Shown: piece after piece, positions 34,200-42,738 of the stretch
Layout: every line of letters begins with the position of its first letter
Position numbering within the stretch: the stretch's first letter is position 1
NCBI RefSeq assembly: GCF_034676725.1
Contig: NZ_JAUCBR010000004.1
Span: forward strand, 3,624,001 to 3,688,000
Origin: Denitromonas sp.
GTDB taxonomy: Bacteria; Pseudomonadota; Gammaproteobacteria; Burkholderiales; Rhodocyclaceae
Direction: 5' to 3'
DNA length: 64,000 nt
Position numbers and translations under genes: made by a program
The notes under the pieces: generated by a model
What the model was told of the DNA's origin: nothing
What the model saw: the letters and a program-made list of their open reading frames with translations, nothing else
The model's database searches: none

Positions 34200-35504
34200 A
34201 TGCAAACCAACCAGGAAACCACCAACGCCCTCGAACGTCGCATCGACATCACGGTTGCCAAGGAGGCGCTCGAGAAAGAAGTGCAGGCGCGTCTGAAGCA
34301 TCTGGGTCGCACCGTGAAAATGCCGGGCTTCCGTCCGGGCAAGGTGCCGCTCAAGATGATCGAGCAGAACTATGGTGGTCAGGCCCGTTCCGAGGCAATC
34401 GGTGCAGCCCTCGAAAAAGCCTTTGCCGAGAAGGTCCAGGCCGAGAAGCTGCGTGTTGCCGGCCAGCCGCGCATCGAACCGAAAGCCGAAGCCGGCGAAG
34501 GCGCGATGGCGTTCACCGCCGTGTTCGAGGTGTATCCCGAGATCACCCTGGGTGATGTCAGCGACAAGGCCATCGAGCGCCCCTCGCTGACCGTCAGCGA
34601 TGCCGAGGTCGACAAGACCATCGACGTCCTGCGCAAGCAGCGTACCGAGTATGAAACCGTCGAGCGCGCTGCCGCGGCCGACGACCGGGTGGTGATCGAC
34701 TTCACCGGCCGCAAGGACGGTGAGGTGTTCGAAGGCGGCCAGGCCAGCGACTTCCCGTTCGTGCTCGGCTCCGGCAGCATGCTGAAGGACTTCGAAGATG
34801 CGGTCGATGGCCTGAAGGCAGGCGAGACCAAGACCTTCAACATGACCTTCCCCGAGGACTACCACGCGGCCAACCTCGCCGGCCAGACCGTCGAGTTCGA
34901 AATCACCGTGAAAGAAGTCGGTGCCGCCAAGCTGCCCGAGATCGACGCCGAATTTGCCAAGTCCCTCGGTGTGGCCGACGGTGACGTGGCCAAGATGCGC
35001 GAGGAAGTCAAAGCCAACCTCGAGCGTGAAGTTGCCCGCCGCATCAAGACCCGCATCAAGGAGCAGGCCATGGACGCACTGCTCGCCGCCAACCCGATCG
35101 ACGTGCCCAAGGCGCTGGTCTCGCGTGAGGCCGAGCAGCTGGCCGAAAACGCCCGTCGCGACATGGAAAGCCGTGGCATGCAGACCAAGGATCTGCCGGT
35201 GTCGGCCGACTGGTTCACCGAGCAGGCCGAGCGTCGCGTCAAGCTGGGTCTGGTGCTGGCCGAGCTGGTCGCCGCCAAGGACCTGTACGCCAAGCCGGAG
35301 CAGGTGCGCGCCCTGATCGAGGATTTTGCGCAGAGCTACGAAGACCCGAAAGAAGTCATCGACTGGTACTACAGCCAGCCGCAGCGCATGGCGCAGGCCG
35401 AAGCGCTGGTGATTGAAGAGAACGCGGTTGACTGGGTGCTCAACAACGCCAAGACTGAAGACAAGGCCGTCGCCTTTGACGAACTCATGGGCGCTACGGC
35501 ATGA
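34200..35504 (+). CDS. tig: Trigger factor (ribosome-associated chaperone, PPIase)
   Basis: Trigger factor binds ribosomal protein L23 and shields nascent chains. The 434 residues include the N-terminal ribosome-binding region with FRPGKVP after VKMPG. The central FKBP-type PPIase domain spans about residues 150-240 (RVVIDFTGRKDGEVFEGG, FPEDYHAANLAGQTVEF). The rest is the helical C-terminal cradle. It opens tig-clpP-clpX-lon and overlaps clpP by ATGA. Confidence 0.97.
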   Translation: MQTNQETTNALERRIDITVAKEALEKEVQARLKHLGRTVKMPGFRPGKVPLKMIEQNYGGQARSEAIGAALEKAFAEKVQAEKLRVAGQPRIEPKAEAGEGAMAFTAVFEVYPEITLGDVSDKAIERPSLTVSDAEVDKTIDVLRKQRTEYETVERAAAADDRVVIDFTGRKDGEVFEGGQASDFPFVLGSGSMLKDFEDAVDGLKAGETKTFNMTFPEDYHAANLAGQTVEFEITVKEVGAAKLPEIDAEFAKSLGVADGDVAKMREEVKANLEREVARRIKTRIKEQAMDALLAANPIDVPKALVSREAEQLAENARRDMESRGMQTKDLPVSADWFTEQAERRVKLGLVLAELVAAKDLYAKPEQVRALIEDFAQSYEDPKEVIDWYYSQPQRMAQAEALVIEENAVDWVLNNAKTEDKAVAFDELMGATA

Positions 35505-36166
35505 TCAAGGTCGGACATCCGACAACAAACCATTCGGCCACGACAATGACCAGTGATTGGAATCCCGTCGGCCTCGGCATGGTGCCGATGGTCATCGAGC
35601 AAAGCGGTCGCGGCGAGCGCGCCTACGACATCTACTCGCGCCTGCTCAAGGAGCGCGTGGTGTTTCTGGTCGGCCCGGTCAACGATACGACCGCGAACCT
35701 GATCGTGGCGCAGATGCTGTTCCTTGAGTCGGAAAACCCGGACAAGGACATCTACTTCTACATCAACTCGCCGGGCGGCGCGGTGACGGCCGGCATGGCC
35801 ATCTATGACACCATGCAGTTCGTCAAGCCGAACGTGAGCACCCTGTGCATCGGCCAGGCGGCCAGCATGGGCGCGTTCCTGCTGGCGGCCGGAGAGAAGG
35901 GCAAGCGCTACTGCCTGCCCAACTCGCGGATCATGATTCACCAGCCGCTGGGTGGTTTCCAGGGCCAGGCATCCGATATCGAGATCCATGCGCGCGAGAT
36001 CCTGACCTTGCGCGGACGTCTCAATACCATGCTGGCCAACCATACCGGTCAGAGCATCGAGCAGGTCGAGAAGGACACCGATCGCGACAATTTCATGTCG
36101 GCCGAAGAGGCGACTCGCTACGGCATCGTGGACAAGGTTCTGACCAGCCGGGCCGATACGGCCTGA
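35501..36166 (+). CDS. clpP: ATP-dependent Clp protease proteolytic subunit
   Basis: ClpP forms the tetradecameric serine protease chamber used with ClpX or ClpA. The catalytic triad is visible: Ser122 in GQAASMGAFLLAAG, His147 in NSRIMIHQPLGG, and Asp196 in EKDTDRDNFMSAEEA (numbering from 35501). It has 221 residues from ATG 35501, which overlaps the tig stop. An internal ATG at 35546 (MTSDWNPVGLGMVPM) gives 206 residues, closer to the usual length, so the true start is uncertain. Confidence 0.97.
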   Translation: MIKVGHPTTNHSATTMTSDWNPVGLGMVPMVIEQSGRGERAYDIYSRLLKERVVFLVGPVNDTTANLIVAQMLFLESENPDKDIYFYINSPGGAVTAGMAIYDTMQFVKPNVSTLCIGQAASMGAFLLAAGEKGKRYCLPNSRIMIHQPLGGFQGQASDIEIHAREILTLRGRLNTMLANHTGQSIEQVEKDTDRDNFMSAEEATRYGIVDKVLTSRADTA

Positions 36167-36185
36167 GCGCCAACGAGAGAGCGTT

Positions 36186-37454
36186 ATGACTGAGAAGAAA
36201 ACGGGCGGCGAAAAGCTCCTGTACTGCTCGTTTTGCGGCAAAAGCCAGCATGAAGTTCGCAAGCTGATTGCCGGCCCGTCGGTGTTCATCTGCGATGAGT
36301 GCATCGAGCTGTGCAATGACATCATCCGCGACGAACTGGCGGGCGATCACGGCGGCGAAGAAGGCCGCACCGATCTGCCCACGCCGATGGAGATCTTCGA
36401 GATCCTCAACCAGTACGTGGTCGGGCAGTCGAAGGCCAAGCGCATTCTGGCCGTGGCGGTCTACAACCACTACAAGCGCCTGAAGCACCTCGAAGCCTCG
36501 AAGGAGGACGTCGAACTGGCCAAGAGCAACATCCTGCTCGTCGGCCCGACCGGTTCGGGCAAGACGCTGCTGGCCCAGACGCTTGCCCGGCTGCTGAACG
36601 TCCCCTTCGTGATGGCCGATGCGACCACCTTGACCGAAGCCGGCTATGTCGGCGAAGACGTCGAGAACATCATCCAGAAGCTGCTGCAGAAGTGCGATTA
36701 CGATGTCGACAAGGCGCAGCGCGGTATTGTCTATATTGACGAGATCGACAAGATCTCGCGCAAGTCCGACAACCCGTCGATCACCCGTGACGTCTCCGGC
36801 GAAGGTGTCCAGCAGGCGCTGCTCAAGCTGATCGAAGGCACGGTGGCTGCCGTTCCGCCGCAGGGCGGGCGCAAGCACCCGAACCAGGATTTCGTGCAGA
36901 TCGACACCACGAACATCCTGTTCATCTGCGGTGGTGCGTTCGACGGCCTGGAGCGGGTGATCCGTGACCGCACGGAGCAGGCCGGCATCGGCTTTGGTGC
37001 CGAGGTGCGCAGCCGGGAAGGCAAGCCGGCCTCGGAGACCTTGCTGCAGGTCGAGCCGGAAGATCTGGTCAAGTTCGGCCTGATCCCCGAGTTCGTCGGC
37101 CGCCTGCCGGTGGTGGCCAGCTTGCAGGAACTCGACGAAGAAGCCTTGGTCAAGATCCTCACGGAGCCGAAGAACGCGCTGGTCAAGCAGTATGGCAAGC
37201 TGTTCTCGATGGAGGGCGTGGATCTGGAGTTCCGCGAGGCGGCATTGCGTGCCATTGCCCGCCGTGCGCTGAAGCGGAAAACCGGTGCCCGCGGTTTGCG
37301 TTCGATTCTCGAAGCCACGCTGCTGGATGTGATGTACGACCTGCCGACGATGGAAAACGTCGAAAAGATCGTCATCGACGAGGGGGCCATCGAAGGCACG
37401 GCCCAGCCGATCCTGATATTTGCCGATCAGCAGAAAGTCGCCGGTTCCAACTGA
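36186..37454 (+). CDS. clpX: ATP-dependent Clp protease ATP-binding subunit ClpX
   Basis: ClpX is the AAA-plus unfoldase that feeds ssrA-tagged and other substrates to ClpP. The N-terminal zinc domain has CSFCGKSQHEV with VFICDECIELC. Walker A is LLVGPTGSGKTLLAQTLA and Walker B is IVYIDEIDKISRKSDN. The pore-loop GYVGEDVE and the C-terminal sensor-2 region (RRALKRKTGARGLRSILE) are present. It has 422 residues and lies 19 bases after clpP, with GAGAG before the ATG. Confidence 0.98.
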   Translation: MTEKKTGGEKLLYCSFCGKSQHEVRKLIAGPSVFICDECIELCNDIIRDELAGDHGGEEGRTDLPTPMEIFEILNQYVVGQSKAKRILAVAVYNHYKRLKHLEASKEDVELAKSNILLVGPTGSGKTLLAQTLARLLNVPFVMADATTLTEAGYVGEDVENIIQKLLQKCDYDVDKAQRGIVYIDEIDKISRKSDNPSITRDVSGEGVQQALLKLIEGTVAAVPPQGGRKHPNQDFVQIDTTNILFICGGAFDGLERVIRDRTEQAGIGFGAEVRSREGKPASETLLQVEPEDLVKFGLIPEFVGRLPVVASLQELDEEALVKILTEPKNALVKQYGKLFSMEGVDLEFREAALRAIARRALKRKTGARGLRSILEATLLDVMYDLPTMENVEKIVIDEGAIEGTAQPILIFADQQKVAGSN

Positions 37455-37469
37455 ATTCGGGGTTGCTGT

Positions 37470-37497
37470 CTTGAATTTGCGTCACGGGCCCCCATCT
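37470..37497 (+). promoter_or_regulatory. RpoH (sigma32) heat-shock promoter for lon
   Basis: CTTGAA at 37470-37475 and CCCCATCT at 37490-37497 are separated by 14 bases. They match the RpoH consensus CTTGAAA / CCCCATNT almost exactly. The predicted start is near 37504, about 25 bases before lon. A 10-bp inverted repeat TCACGGGCCC / GGGCCCGTGA (37482-37491 and 37498-37507) overlaps the -10 element. lon is a classic RpoH target in E. coli. Confidence 0.85.
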
Positions 37498-37528
37498 GGG
37501 CCCGTGATCCCTTTCTGAAGGAAAAGTC

Positions 37529-39949
37529 ATGTCTGGCACCCAGGAGTTGCCGCAGGAGCAGATGGAATATCCTCTGCTGCCGCTGCGTGATGTGGTGGTG
37601 TTCCCCCACATGGTCATCCCGCTGTTCGTGGGCCGGCCGAAGTCGATCAAAGCACTTGAGATGGCCATGGAAGGCGCCAAGAGCATTCTGCTCGTCGCCC
37701 AGAAATCGGCCGCTCAGGACGAGCCGGGTGCAGAGGATCTCTACGACACGGGTTGTGTCGCCAATATTCTCCAGATGCTCAAGCTGCCCGACGGCACCAT
37801 CAAGGTGCTGGTCGAAGGCGTGCAGCGTGCCAACCTGGATTCGGTCACCGATCTGGACAGCGTGTTTACCGCCAAGGCGACGCCGATTCCGGTGCGCGAG
37901 GTGGCCTCGCACGAGGTCGAAGCCATGCGCCGGGCGATCATTGCCCAGTTCGACCAGTACGTAAAACTGAACAAGAAGATTCCGCCCGAGATCCTCACCT
38001 CGCTCGGCGGCATCGACGAGCCGGGCCGGCTGGCCGATACCATCGCAGCCCACCTGCCGCTCAAGCTCGAGCAAAAGCAGGAAGTGCTGGAGATGTTCGA
38101 TGCGGCGGAGCGCCTCGAACGCCTGCTCACCCAACTCGAATCCGAACTCGATATCCTGCAGGTTGAAAAGCGCATCCGTGGCCGCGTCAAGCGCCAGATG
38201 GAGAAGAGCCAGCGCGAGTACTACCTCAACGAGCAGGTCAAGGCCATCCAGAAGGAGCTGGGTGAGGGCGAAGACGGCGCCGATCTCGAAGAACTCGATC
38301 GCAAGATCAAGTCGTCCGGCATGAGCAAGGAAGCCGTCACCAAGGCCAACAGCGAGCTGAAGAAGCTGCGCCTGATGTCGCCGATGTCGGCCGAAGCCAC
38401 GGTGGTGCGCAACTACATCGAGACCGTCATCGGTCTGCCGTGGAAGAAGCGCTCGCGCATCCACAAGGATCTGCAGGAAGCCGAAAAGGTGCTCGACAAG
38501 GAGCACTACGGGCTGGAGAAGGTCAAGGAGCGCATCGTCGAGTACCTCGCCGTGCAGCAGCGCGTGGACAAGCTCAAGGCGCCGATTCTGTGCCTGGTTG
38601 GCCCCCCGGGGGTTGGCAAGACCTCGCTGGGGCAGTCGATCGCACGGGCGACCAATCGCAAGTTTGTGCGCATGTCGCTCGGTGGTGTTCGCGACGAGGC
38701 CGAGATCCGTGGCCATCGCCGCACCTACATCGGCTCGATGCCCGGCAAGATCCTGCAGAACATGACCAAGGTCGGTGTGAAGAATCCGCTCTTCCTGCTC
38801 GACGAGGTCGACAAGATGGGGCAGGACTTCCGCGGCGATCCGTCGTCGGCCTTGCTTGAGGTGCTCGATCCGGAGCAGAACTCGACCTTCGTCGACCACT
38901 ACGTCGAGGTCGAGTACGACCTGTCGGACGTCATGTTCGTGGCCACCGCCAATACGCTGAACATCCCCGCGGCCCTGCTGGACCGGATGGAAGTCATCCG
39001 TCTGTCGGGTTATACCGAGGATGAAAAGGTCAATATTGCCCAGCGTTATCTGGTGCCAAAGCAACTCAGCGCCAACGGCCTCAAGAAGGACGAGGTGACG
39101 ATCACCGAAGACGCGTTGCGCGACACCATTCGCTACTACACCCGTGAAGCGGGTGTGCGGAGCCTGGAGCGCGAAGTCTCCAAGATCTGCCGCAAGGTTG
39201 TTCGCGCGCTGGTGCTGCGCAAGCGCGCCACCAAGGTGGTCGTCAACAGCAAGAGCCTGGACAAATACCTTGGGGTGCGTCGCTACAATTACGGCGTGGC
39301 TGAGAAGGAAAACCAGGTGGGGCAGGTCACTGGCCTGGCCTGGACCGAGGTCGGTGGCGAGTTGCTGACTGTCGAGGCGGTTGTTCTGCCCGGTAAGGGT
39401 AAGGTCGTCAACACCGGCAAGCTCGGCGAGGTCATGCAGGAGTCAATCCAGGCCGCACTGTCGGTGGTTCGGCGTCGGGCCCGATCGCTGGGGATCGCCG
39501 AAGATTTCTACCAGAAGAGCGATCTTCATATCCACTTGCCGGAAGGCGCCATTCCCAAGGATGGTCCGTCCGCGGGTGGAGCGATCACCACGGCGATGGT
39601 GTCCGCACTGACCGGTATTCCTGTGCGTTGCGACGTTGCAATGACCGGCGAGATCACCTTGCGCGGTGAAGTCCTGCCTATCGGTGGCCTCAAGGAAAAG
39701 CTGCTCGCGGCGGTTCGTGGCGGCATCAAGAAGGCATTGATCCCGGAAGAGAACGTCAAGGACTTGGCGGAAATGCCGGACAACATCAAGAACGCGCTGG
39801 AGATCGTCCCAGTGCGCTGGATCGACCAGGTGCTGGAGCACGCACTGGAGCGTACACCGGAGCCGTTGCCGCCGGCGTCGGCCGATGGCGGCGCGGGTGT
39901 GCCGGAGTCGGAAAAGTCGAACGACGCGCAGAATCTCAGGGCGCACTGA
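37529..39949 (+). CDS. lon: ATP-dependent protease La (Lon)
   Basis: Lon degrades damaged and short-lived regulatory proteins. The 806 residues comprise the N-terminal substrate domain (YPLLPLRDVVVFPHMVIPLF), the AAA-plus module (Walker A LVGPPGVGKTSLGQSIA, then LFLLDEVDKMGQDFRGD) and the C-terminal protease domain. That domain has the Ser-Lys dyad: Ser near residue 681 in PKDGPSAGGAITTAMVSA and Lys near 723 in PIGGLKEKLLAA. It follows clpX and has its own RpoH-type promoter. Confidence 0.98.
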   Translation: MSGTQELPQEQMEYPLLPLRDVVVFPHMVIPLFVGRPKSIKALEMAMEGAKSILLVAQKSAAQDEPGAEDLYDTGCVANILQMLKLPDGTIKVLVEGVQRANLDSVTDLDSVFTAKATPIPVREVASHEVEAMRRAIIAQFDQYVKLNKKIPPEILTSLGGIDEPGRLADTIAAHLPLKLEQKQEVLEMFDAAERLERLLTQLESELDILQVEKRIRGRVKRQMEKSQREYYLNEQVKAIQKELGEGEDGADLEELDRKIKSSGMSKEAVTKANSELKKLRLMSPMSAEATVVRNYIETVIGLPWKKRSRIHKDLQEAEKVLDKEHYGLEKVKERIVEYLAVQQRVDKLKAPILCLVGPPGVGKTSLGQSIARATNRKFVRMSLGGVRDEAEIRGHRRTYIGSMPGKILQNMTKVGVKNPLFLLDEVDKMGQDFRGDPSSALLEVLDPEQNSTFVDHYVEVEYDLSDVMFVATANTLNIPAALLDRMEVIRLSGYTEDEKVNIAQRYLVPKQLSANGLKKDEVTITEDALRDTIRYYTREAGVRSLEREVSKICRKVVRALVLRKRATKVVVNSKSLDKYLGVRRYNYGVAEKENQVGQVTGLAWTEVGGELLTVEAVVLPGKGKVVNTGKLGEVMQESIQAALSVVRRRARSLGIAEDFYQKSDLHIHLPEGAIPKDGPSAGGAITTAMVSALTGIPVRCDVAMTGEITLRGEVLPIGGLKEKLLAAVRGGIKKALIPEENVKDLAEMPDNIKNALEIVPVRWIDQVLEHALERTPEPLPPASADGGAGVPESEKSNDAQNLRAH

Positions 39950-39964
39950 GTTCGCGATCCACCC

Positions 39965-39993
39965 AAAACGGCCGCTTTTGCGGCCGTTTTTTT
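39965..39993 (+). terminator. Rho-independent terminator after lon
   Basis: AAAACGGCCGC (39965-39975) pairs with GCGGCCGTTTT (39980-39990) over a TTTT loop, and the T-run continues to 39993. It lies 15 bases after the lon stop. Confidence 0.9.
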
Positions 39994-40018
39994 ATGCCCC
40001 TTTGCGCTGCACCGCGCC

Positions 40019-40048
40019 TTGACAGTCGCAAAAAGCCCACGCTATAAA
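40019..40048 (+). promoter_or_regulatory. Sigma70 promoter for hupB
   Basis: TTGACA at 40019-40024 and TATAAA at 40043-40048 with an 18-base spacer form a near-consensus promoter. The predicted start is near 40055, about 88 bases upstream of the hupB start codon. It lies just after the lon terminator. Confidence 0.75.
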
Positions 40049-40142
40049 ACCTCTGCGTTACCCGCCAGCACCGCCGCAAGACCGCACCGGAATGGGGCGG
40101 GGTGCGGTCGTTGCCCACACCATAGAACGAAAGGGGACCTCC

Positions 40143-40415
40143 GTGAATAAATCCGAACTGATCGATCAAATTGCCGACGAGGCTGACCTGTCCAAAGCGG
40201 CAGCCGGCCGGGCACTGGATGCTGCGATCGGGGCTGTGTCTAAAGCCCTGAAAAAAGGCGGCACGGTGACACTTGTAGGATTTGGCACGTTCTATGTCGG
40301 TAAACGCGCCGCCCGCACCGGGCGGAATCCGCGCACGGGCGCAGCGATCAAGATCAAGTCGGCCAAGGTGCCGAAGTTTCGTGCTGGCAAAGCCCTGAAA
40401 GATACAGTAAACTAG
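40143..40415 (+). CDS. hupB: DNA-binding protein HU-beta
   Basis: A 90-residue histone-like nucleoid protein. It starts at a GTG (40143) behind AAAGGGGAC, giving the canonical N-terminus (V/M)NKSELIDQIA. The DNA-binding arm is seen in VTLVGFGTFYVGKRAARTGR with NPRTGAAIKIKSAKVPKFRA, and the tail KALKDTVN is typical. It may be co-transcribed with the downstream tRNA-Val and tRNA-Asp, since no terminator with a T-run lies between (only a GGGCC/GGCCC hairpin near 40430). Confidence 0.97.
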   Translation: MNKSELIDQIADEADLSKAAAGRALDAAIGAVSKALKKGGTVTLVGFGTFYVGKRAARTGRNPRTGAAIKIKSAKVPKFRAGKALKDTVN

Positions 40416-40447
40416 CGCGCTTTCGTCGGGCCGCAAGGCCCGGGCGC

Positions 40448-40523
40448 GGGTGCTTAGCTCAGTTGGTAGAGCGTCGCCCTTACAAGGCGAATGTCGGCGG
40501 TTCGAGCCCGTCAGCACCCACCA
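40448..40523 (+). tRNA. tRNA-Val(TAC)
   Basis: The 76-nt cloverleaf has acceptor GGGTGCT paired with AGCACCC and an encoded CCA. The anticodon loop CTTACAA holds TAC at 40481-40483. It lies 32 bases after hupB. Confidence 0.98.
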
Positions 40524-40532
40524 GCGCACAGC

Positions 40533-40609
40533 GGAGTGGTAGTTCAGTTGGTTAGAATACCGGCCTGTCACGCCGGGGGTCGCGGGTTCGAGCCCCGTCC
40601 ACTCCGCCA
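40533..40609 (+). tRNA. tRNA-Asp(GTC)
   Basis: The 77-nt cloverleaf has acceptor GGAGTGG paired with CCACTCC, discriminator G and an encoded CCA. The anticodon GTC lies at 40567-40569. It follows tRNA-Val by nine bases, a pairing common upstream of ppiD in betaproteobacteria. Confidence 0.98.
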
Positions 40610-40618
40610 GACCGACCT

Positions 40619-40647
40619 AAAGGCGAGCGTTGCGTTCGCCTTTTTTT
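40619..40647 (+). terminator. Rho-independent terminator after tRNA-Asp
   Basis: AAAGGCGA (40619-40626) pairs with TCGCCTTT (40636-40643) around GCGTTGCGT, followed by a T-run to 40647. Confidence 0.85.
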
Positions 40648-40705
40648 ATGCGTGTTTCGCTTTCGCGATACCATTCGTCTTTCAACGCTCTACTTGGTCA
40701 TCCGC

Positions 40706-42613
40706 ATGTTTGAGGCAGTTCGAAACAACAAGCGCATCGCGCAAGTCATTCTGGTTCTGATCTCCGTTACGTTCGGTTTCTTCGGCATTGAGTCCTATCT
40801 CAATGACCGCGGTACCGTGGGCGAAGTGGCCACGGTGGGCGGTTCGCCGATATCGGCGTACGAATTCGAGCAGGCCATCCGCGAGCAGCAGGACCGCATC
40901 CGCGCGGCCAATGAAGGGCAGGTGGATGCGGCGACCTTCGAGGACCCGCTGTTCCGGCGCGCCGTGCTCGACAATCTCGTCAATCAGCGCCTGTTGTCGC
41001 TGTTTGCGAGCGAGCATCGCCTGTCGGTGTCGGACGCGCAGTTGCGCGACACCATCGCGGGGATTCCGGCCTTCCAGGAAGACGGGCAGTTCTCGAATGC
41101 CCGCTACCAGGCGGTGCTGCGCGGCCAGGGCATGAACGATCTCGGCTTCCAGGAACGTCTCCGTGGCGAGCTGGCCTATCAGCAGGTGCTCAGCGCCATG
41201 GGTGAGGCGGCCATGGTGCCCAAGTCGGCGGTGACCCGCGTGCTGGCCGCCCAGCTGGAAGAGCGTACCGTGCATATGGCCCGCTTTGAGCCTGATCGCT
41301 ATCTTGACTCCGTCGAGGTTTCCGCCGATGAGGCCAAGGCCTACTACGACGCCAACATCGAACAATATGCCGTGCCGGCGCGCGTGAAGCTGGCCTACGT
41401 GGTTTTGAGTGCCGAGACACTCAAGGGCAGCGTGAGCGTCTCTGACGACGAACTGCGGGCAGAGTACGAGCAGACCAAGGAAACGTTGGGATCGCCGGAG
41501 GAGCGCAAGGCGAGCCATATCCTGATCCAGGTGGCCGCTGACGCGCCGGAGGCGGACGTCGCGGCAGCCCGCAGCAAGGCTGAGGGCCTGCTGGCAGAAA
41601 TCAAGGCGGACCCGAGCAAGTTCGAAGCGCTGGCGAAGACCGCTTCCGATGACCCGGGCTCCGCCGCCAATGGCGGCGATCTCGGCTACTTCGCGCGCGG
41701 GGCCATGCTCAAGCCCTTCGAAGACGCGGCGTTTGCGCTCGACCGTGGCCAGATGAGCGAGCTGGTGCGCTCCGATTTCGGCTTCCACATCATTCGGGTG
41801 GATGACATCCGCAAGGCGACCATTCCGTCCTTTGATGAAATTCGCGGCCGCCTCGAGGACACGCTGCGCGAACGTGCGGCCAGCCGGCGCTTTGCCGAGT
41901 CGGCAGAGCAGTTCGCGAACATCGCCTACGAGCAGCCCGATTCGCTCGAGCCCGTGGCAAACCAGTTCGGGCTGGAGATCCGCTCGAGCGAGGGCTGGGT
42001 CGAGAAGGGCGCAACGACGGTGCTCGGCTACGAGTCGCCCGCCCTGTCGCAAGCCGTGTTTTCGTCGGCTGCGATCGAGAGCAAGCACAATACCGACGCG
42101 ATTGACGTCGGAAACAACACCATTGTCGCTGCCCGTGTGACGGCGCATGAACCCGCTCAGCGGCGCAGTTTTGATGACGTCAAGGACATGGTCGAGTCGC
42201 AGCTGCGCCAGCAAAAGGCCGGCGAGGCTGCCGCTGCAGCCGGTCTGGCGCAGCTCGAGGCGCTGACCAAGGGCGAGAAGGCTGCCGAGCTGAAGTGGGG
42301 AGAGCCGATCAAGCTGCAGCGCGGCTTGCCGATGCTGCCGCCGAACGCCATGGCGGCGGTGTTTGCGGTGCCGTCCGATACGCTGCCGGTCTACACCGGG
42401 GTGAGCGTACCGGGAGCCGGCTATGCGTTGTTTCGGGTGGATGCGGTCAAGAAGGCGGAACTGCCCGACAATGACCCGCGCCTGGCGACGGTCGGTGAGC
42501 AGTATGCCCAGTTGATGGGCGCGCAGGATCTGCGGGCCTTCCTCAGTGCGTTGCGCGAACGCTACCCGGTGAAAATCAACGCGGCTGCGCTGACGAGCGA
42601 CGCCAACGGATAA
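40706..42613 (+). CDS. ppiD: Periplasmic peptidyl-prolyl isomerase/chaperone PpiD (SurA-type)
   Basis: PpiD is an inner-membrane-anchored periplasmic chaperone near the Sec translocon that helps outer-membrane and secreted proteins. From ATG 40706 it has 635 residues. A short cytosolic N-terminus (MFEAVRNNKRIAQ) precedes one transmembrane helix (VILVLISVTFGFFGIESYL). The SurA-like N domain follows, then a parvulin domain at about residues 265-360 (ERKASHILIQVA, ALAKTASDDPGSAANGGDLG, SDFGFHIIRVDDIR), then a long C-terminal region. Its downstream terminator is at 42635-42661. Confidence 0.93.
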   Translation: MFEAVRNNKRIAQVILVLISVTFGFFGIESYLNDRGTVGEVATVGGSPISAYEFEQAIREQQDRIRAANEGQVDAATFEDPLFRRAVLDNLVNQRLLSLFASEHRLSVSDAQLRDTIAGIPAFQEDGQFSNARYQAVLRGQGMNDLGFQERLRGELAYQQVLSAMGEAAMVPKSAVTRVLAAQLEERTVHMARFEPDRYLDSVEVSADEAKAYYDANIEQYAVPARVKLAYVVLSAETLKGSVSVSDDELRAEYEQTKETLGSPEERKASHILIQVAADAPEADVAAARSKAEGLLAEIKADPSKFEALAKTASDDPGSAANGGDLGYFARGAMLKPFEDAAFALDRGQMSELVRSDFGFHIIRVDDIRKATIPSFDEIRGRLEDTLRERAASRRFAESAEQFANIAYEQPDSLEPVANQFGLEIRSSEGWVEKGATTVLGYESPALSQAVFSSAAIESKHNTDAIDVGNNTIVAARVTAHEPAQRRSFDDVKDMVESQLRQQKAGEAAAAAGLAQLEALTKGEKAAELKWGEPIKLQRGLPMLPPNAMAAVFAVPSDTLPVYTGVSVPGAGYALFRVDAVKKAELPDNDPRLATVGEQYAQLMGAQDLRAFLSALRERYPVKINAAALTSDANG

Positions 42614-42634
42614 GCGGCACGCTTTTCGGTCAGG

Positions 42635-42661
42635 AAAGCCTCCGGAAGCGGAGGCTTTTTC
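42635..42661 (+). terminator. Rho-independent terminator after ppiD
   Basis: GCCTCCG (42638-42644) pairs with CGGAGGC (42649-42655) over GAAG, flanked by AAA and a T-run. It lies about 25 bases after the stop. Confidence 0.85.
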
Positions 42662-42706
42662 CGTTGACGGGGCCTGGTTCGCAGGCCGCCGCAGCGGACG
42701 GGCAAA

Positions 42707-42738
42707 AAAACACCCCGCTGCGCAGACTGTGTAAAAAC
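42707..42738 (+). repeat. Left arm of 32-bp inverted repeat around the IS
   Basis: This arm matches the reverse complement of 44319-44350 with few mismatches. The inner half (GCGCAGACTGTGTAAAAAC, 42720-42738) is probably the IS terminal repeat. The outer half (AAAACACCCCGC) may be the flanking terminator stem into which the element jumped. Confidence 0.8.
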
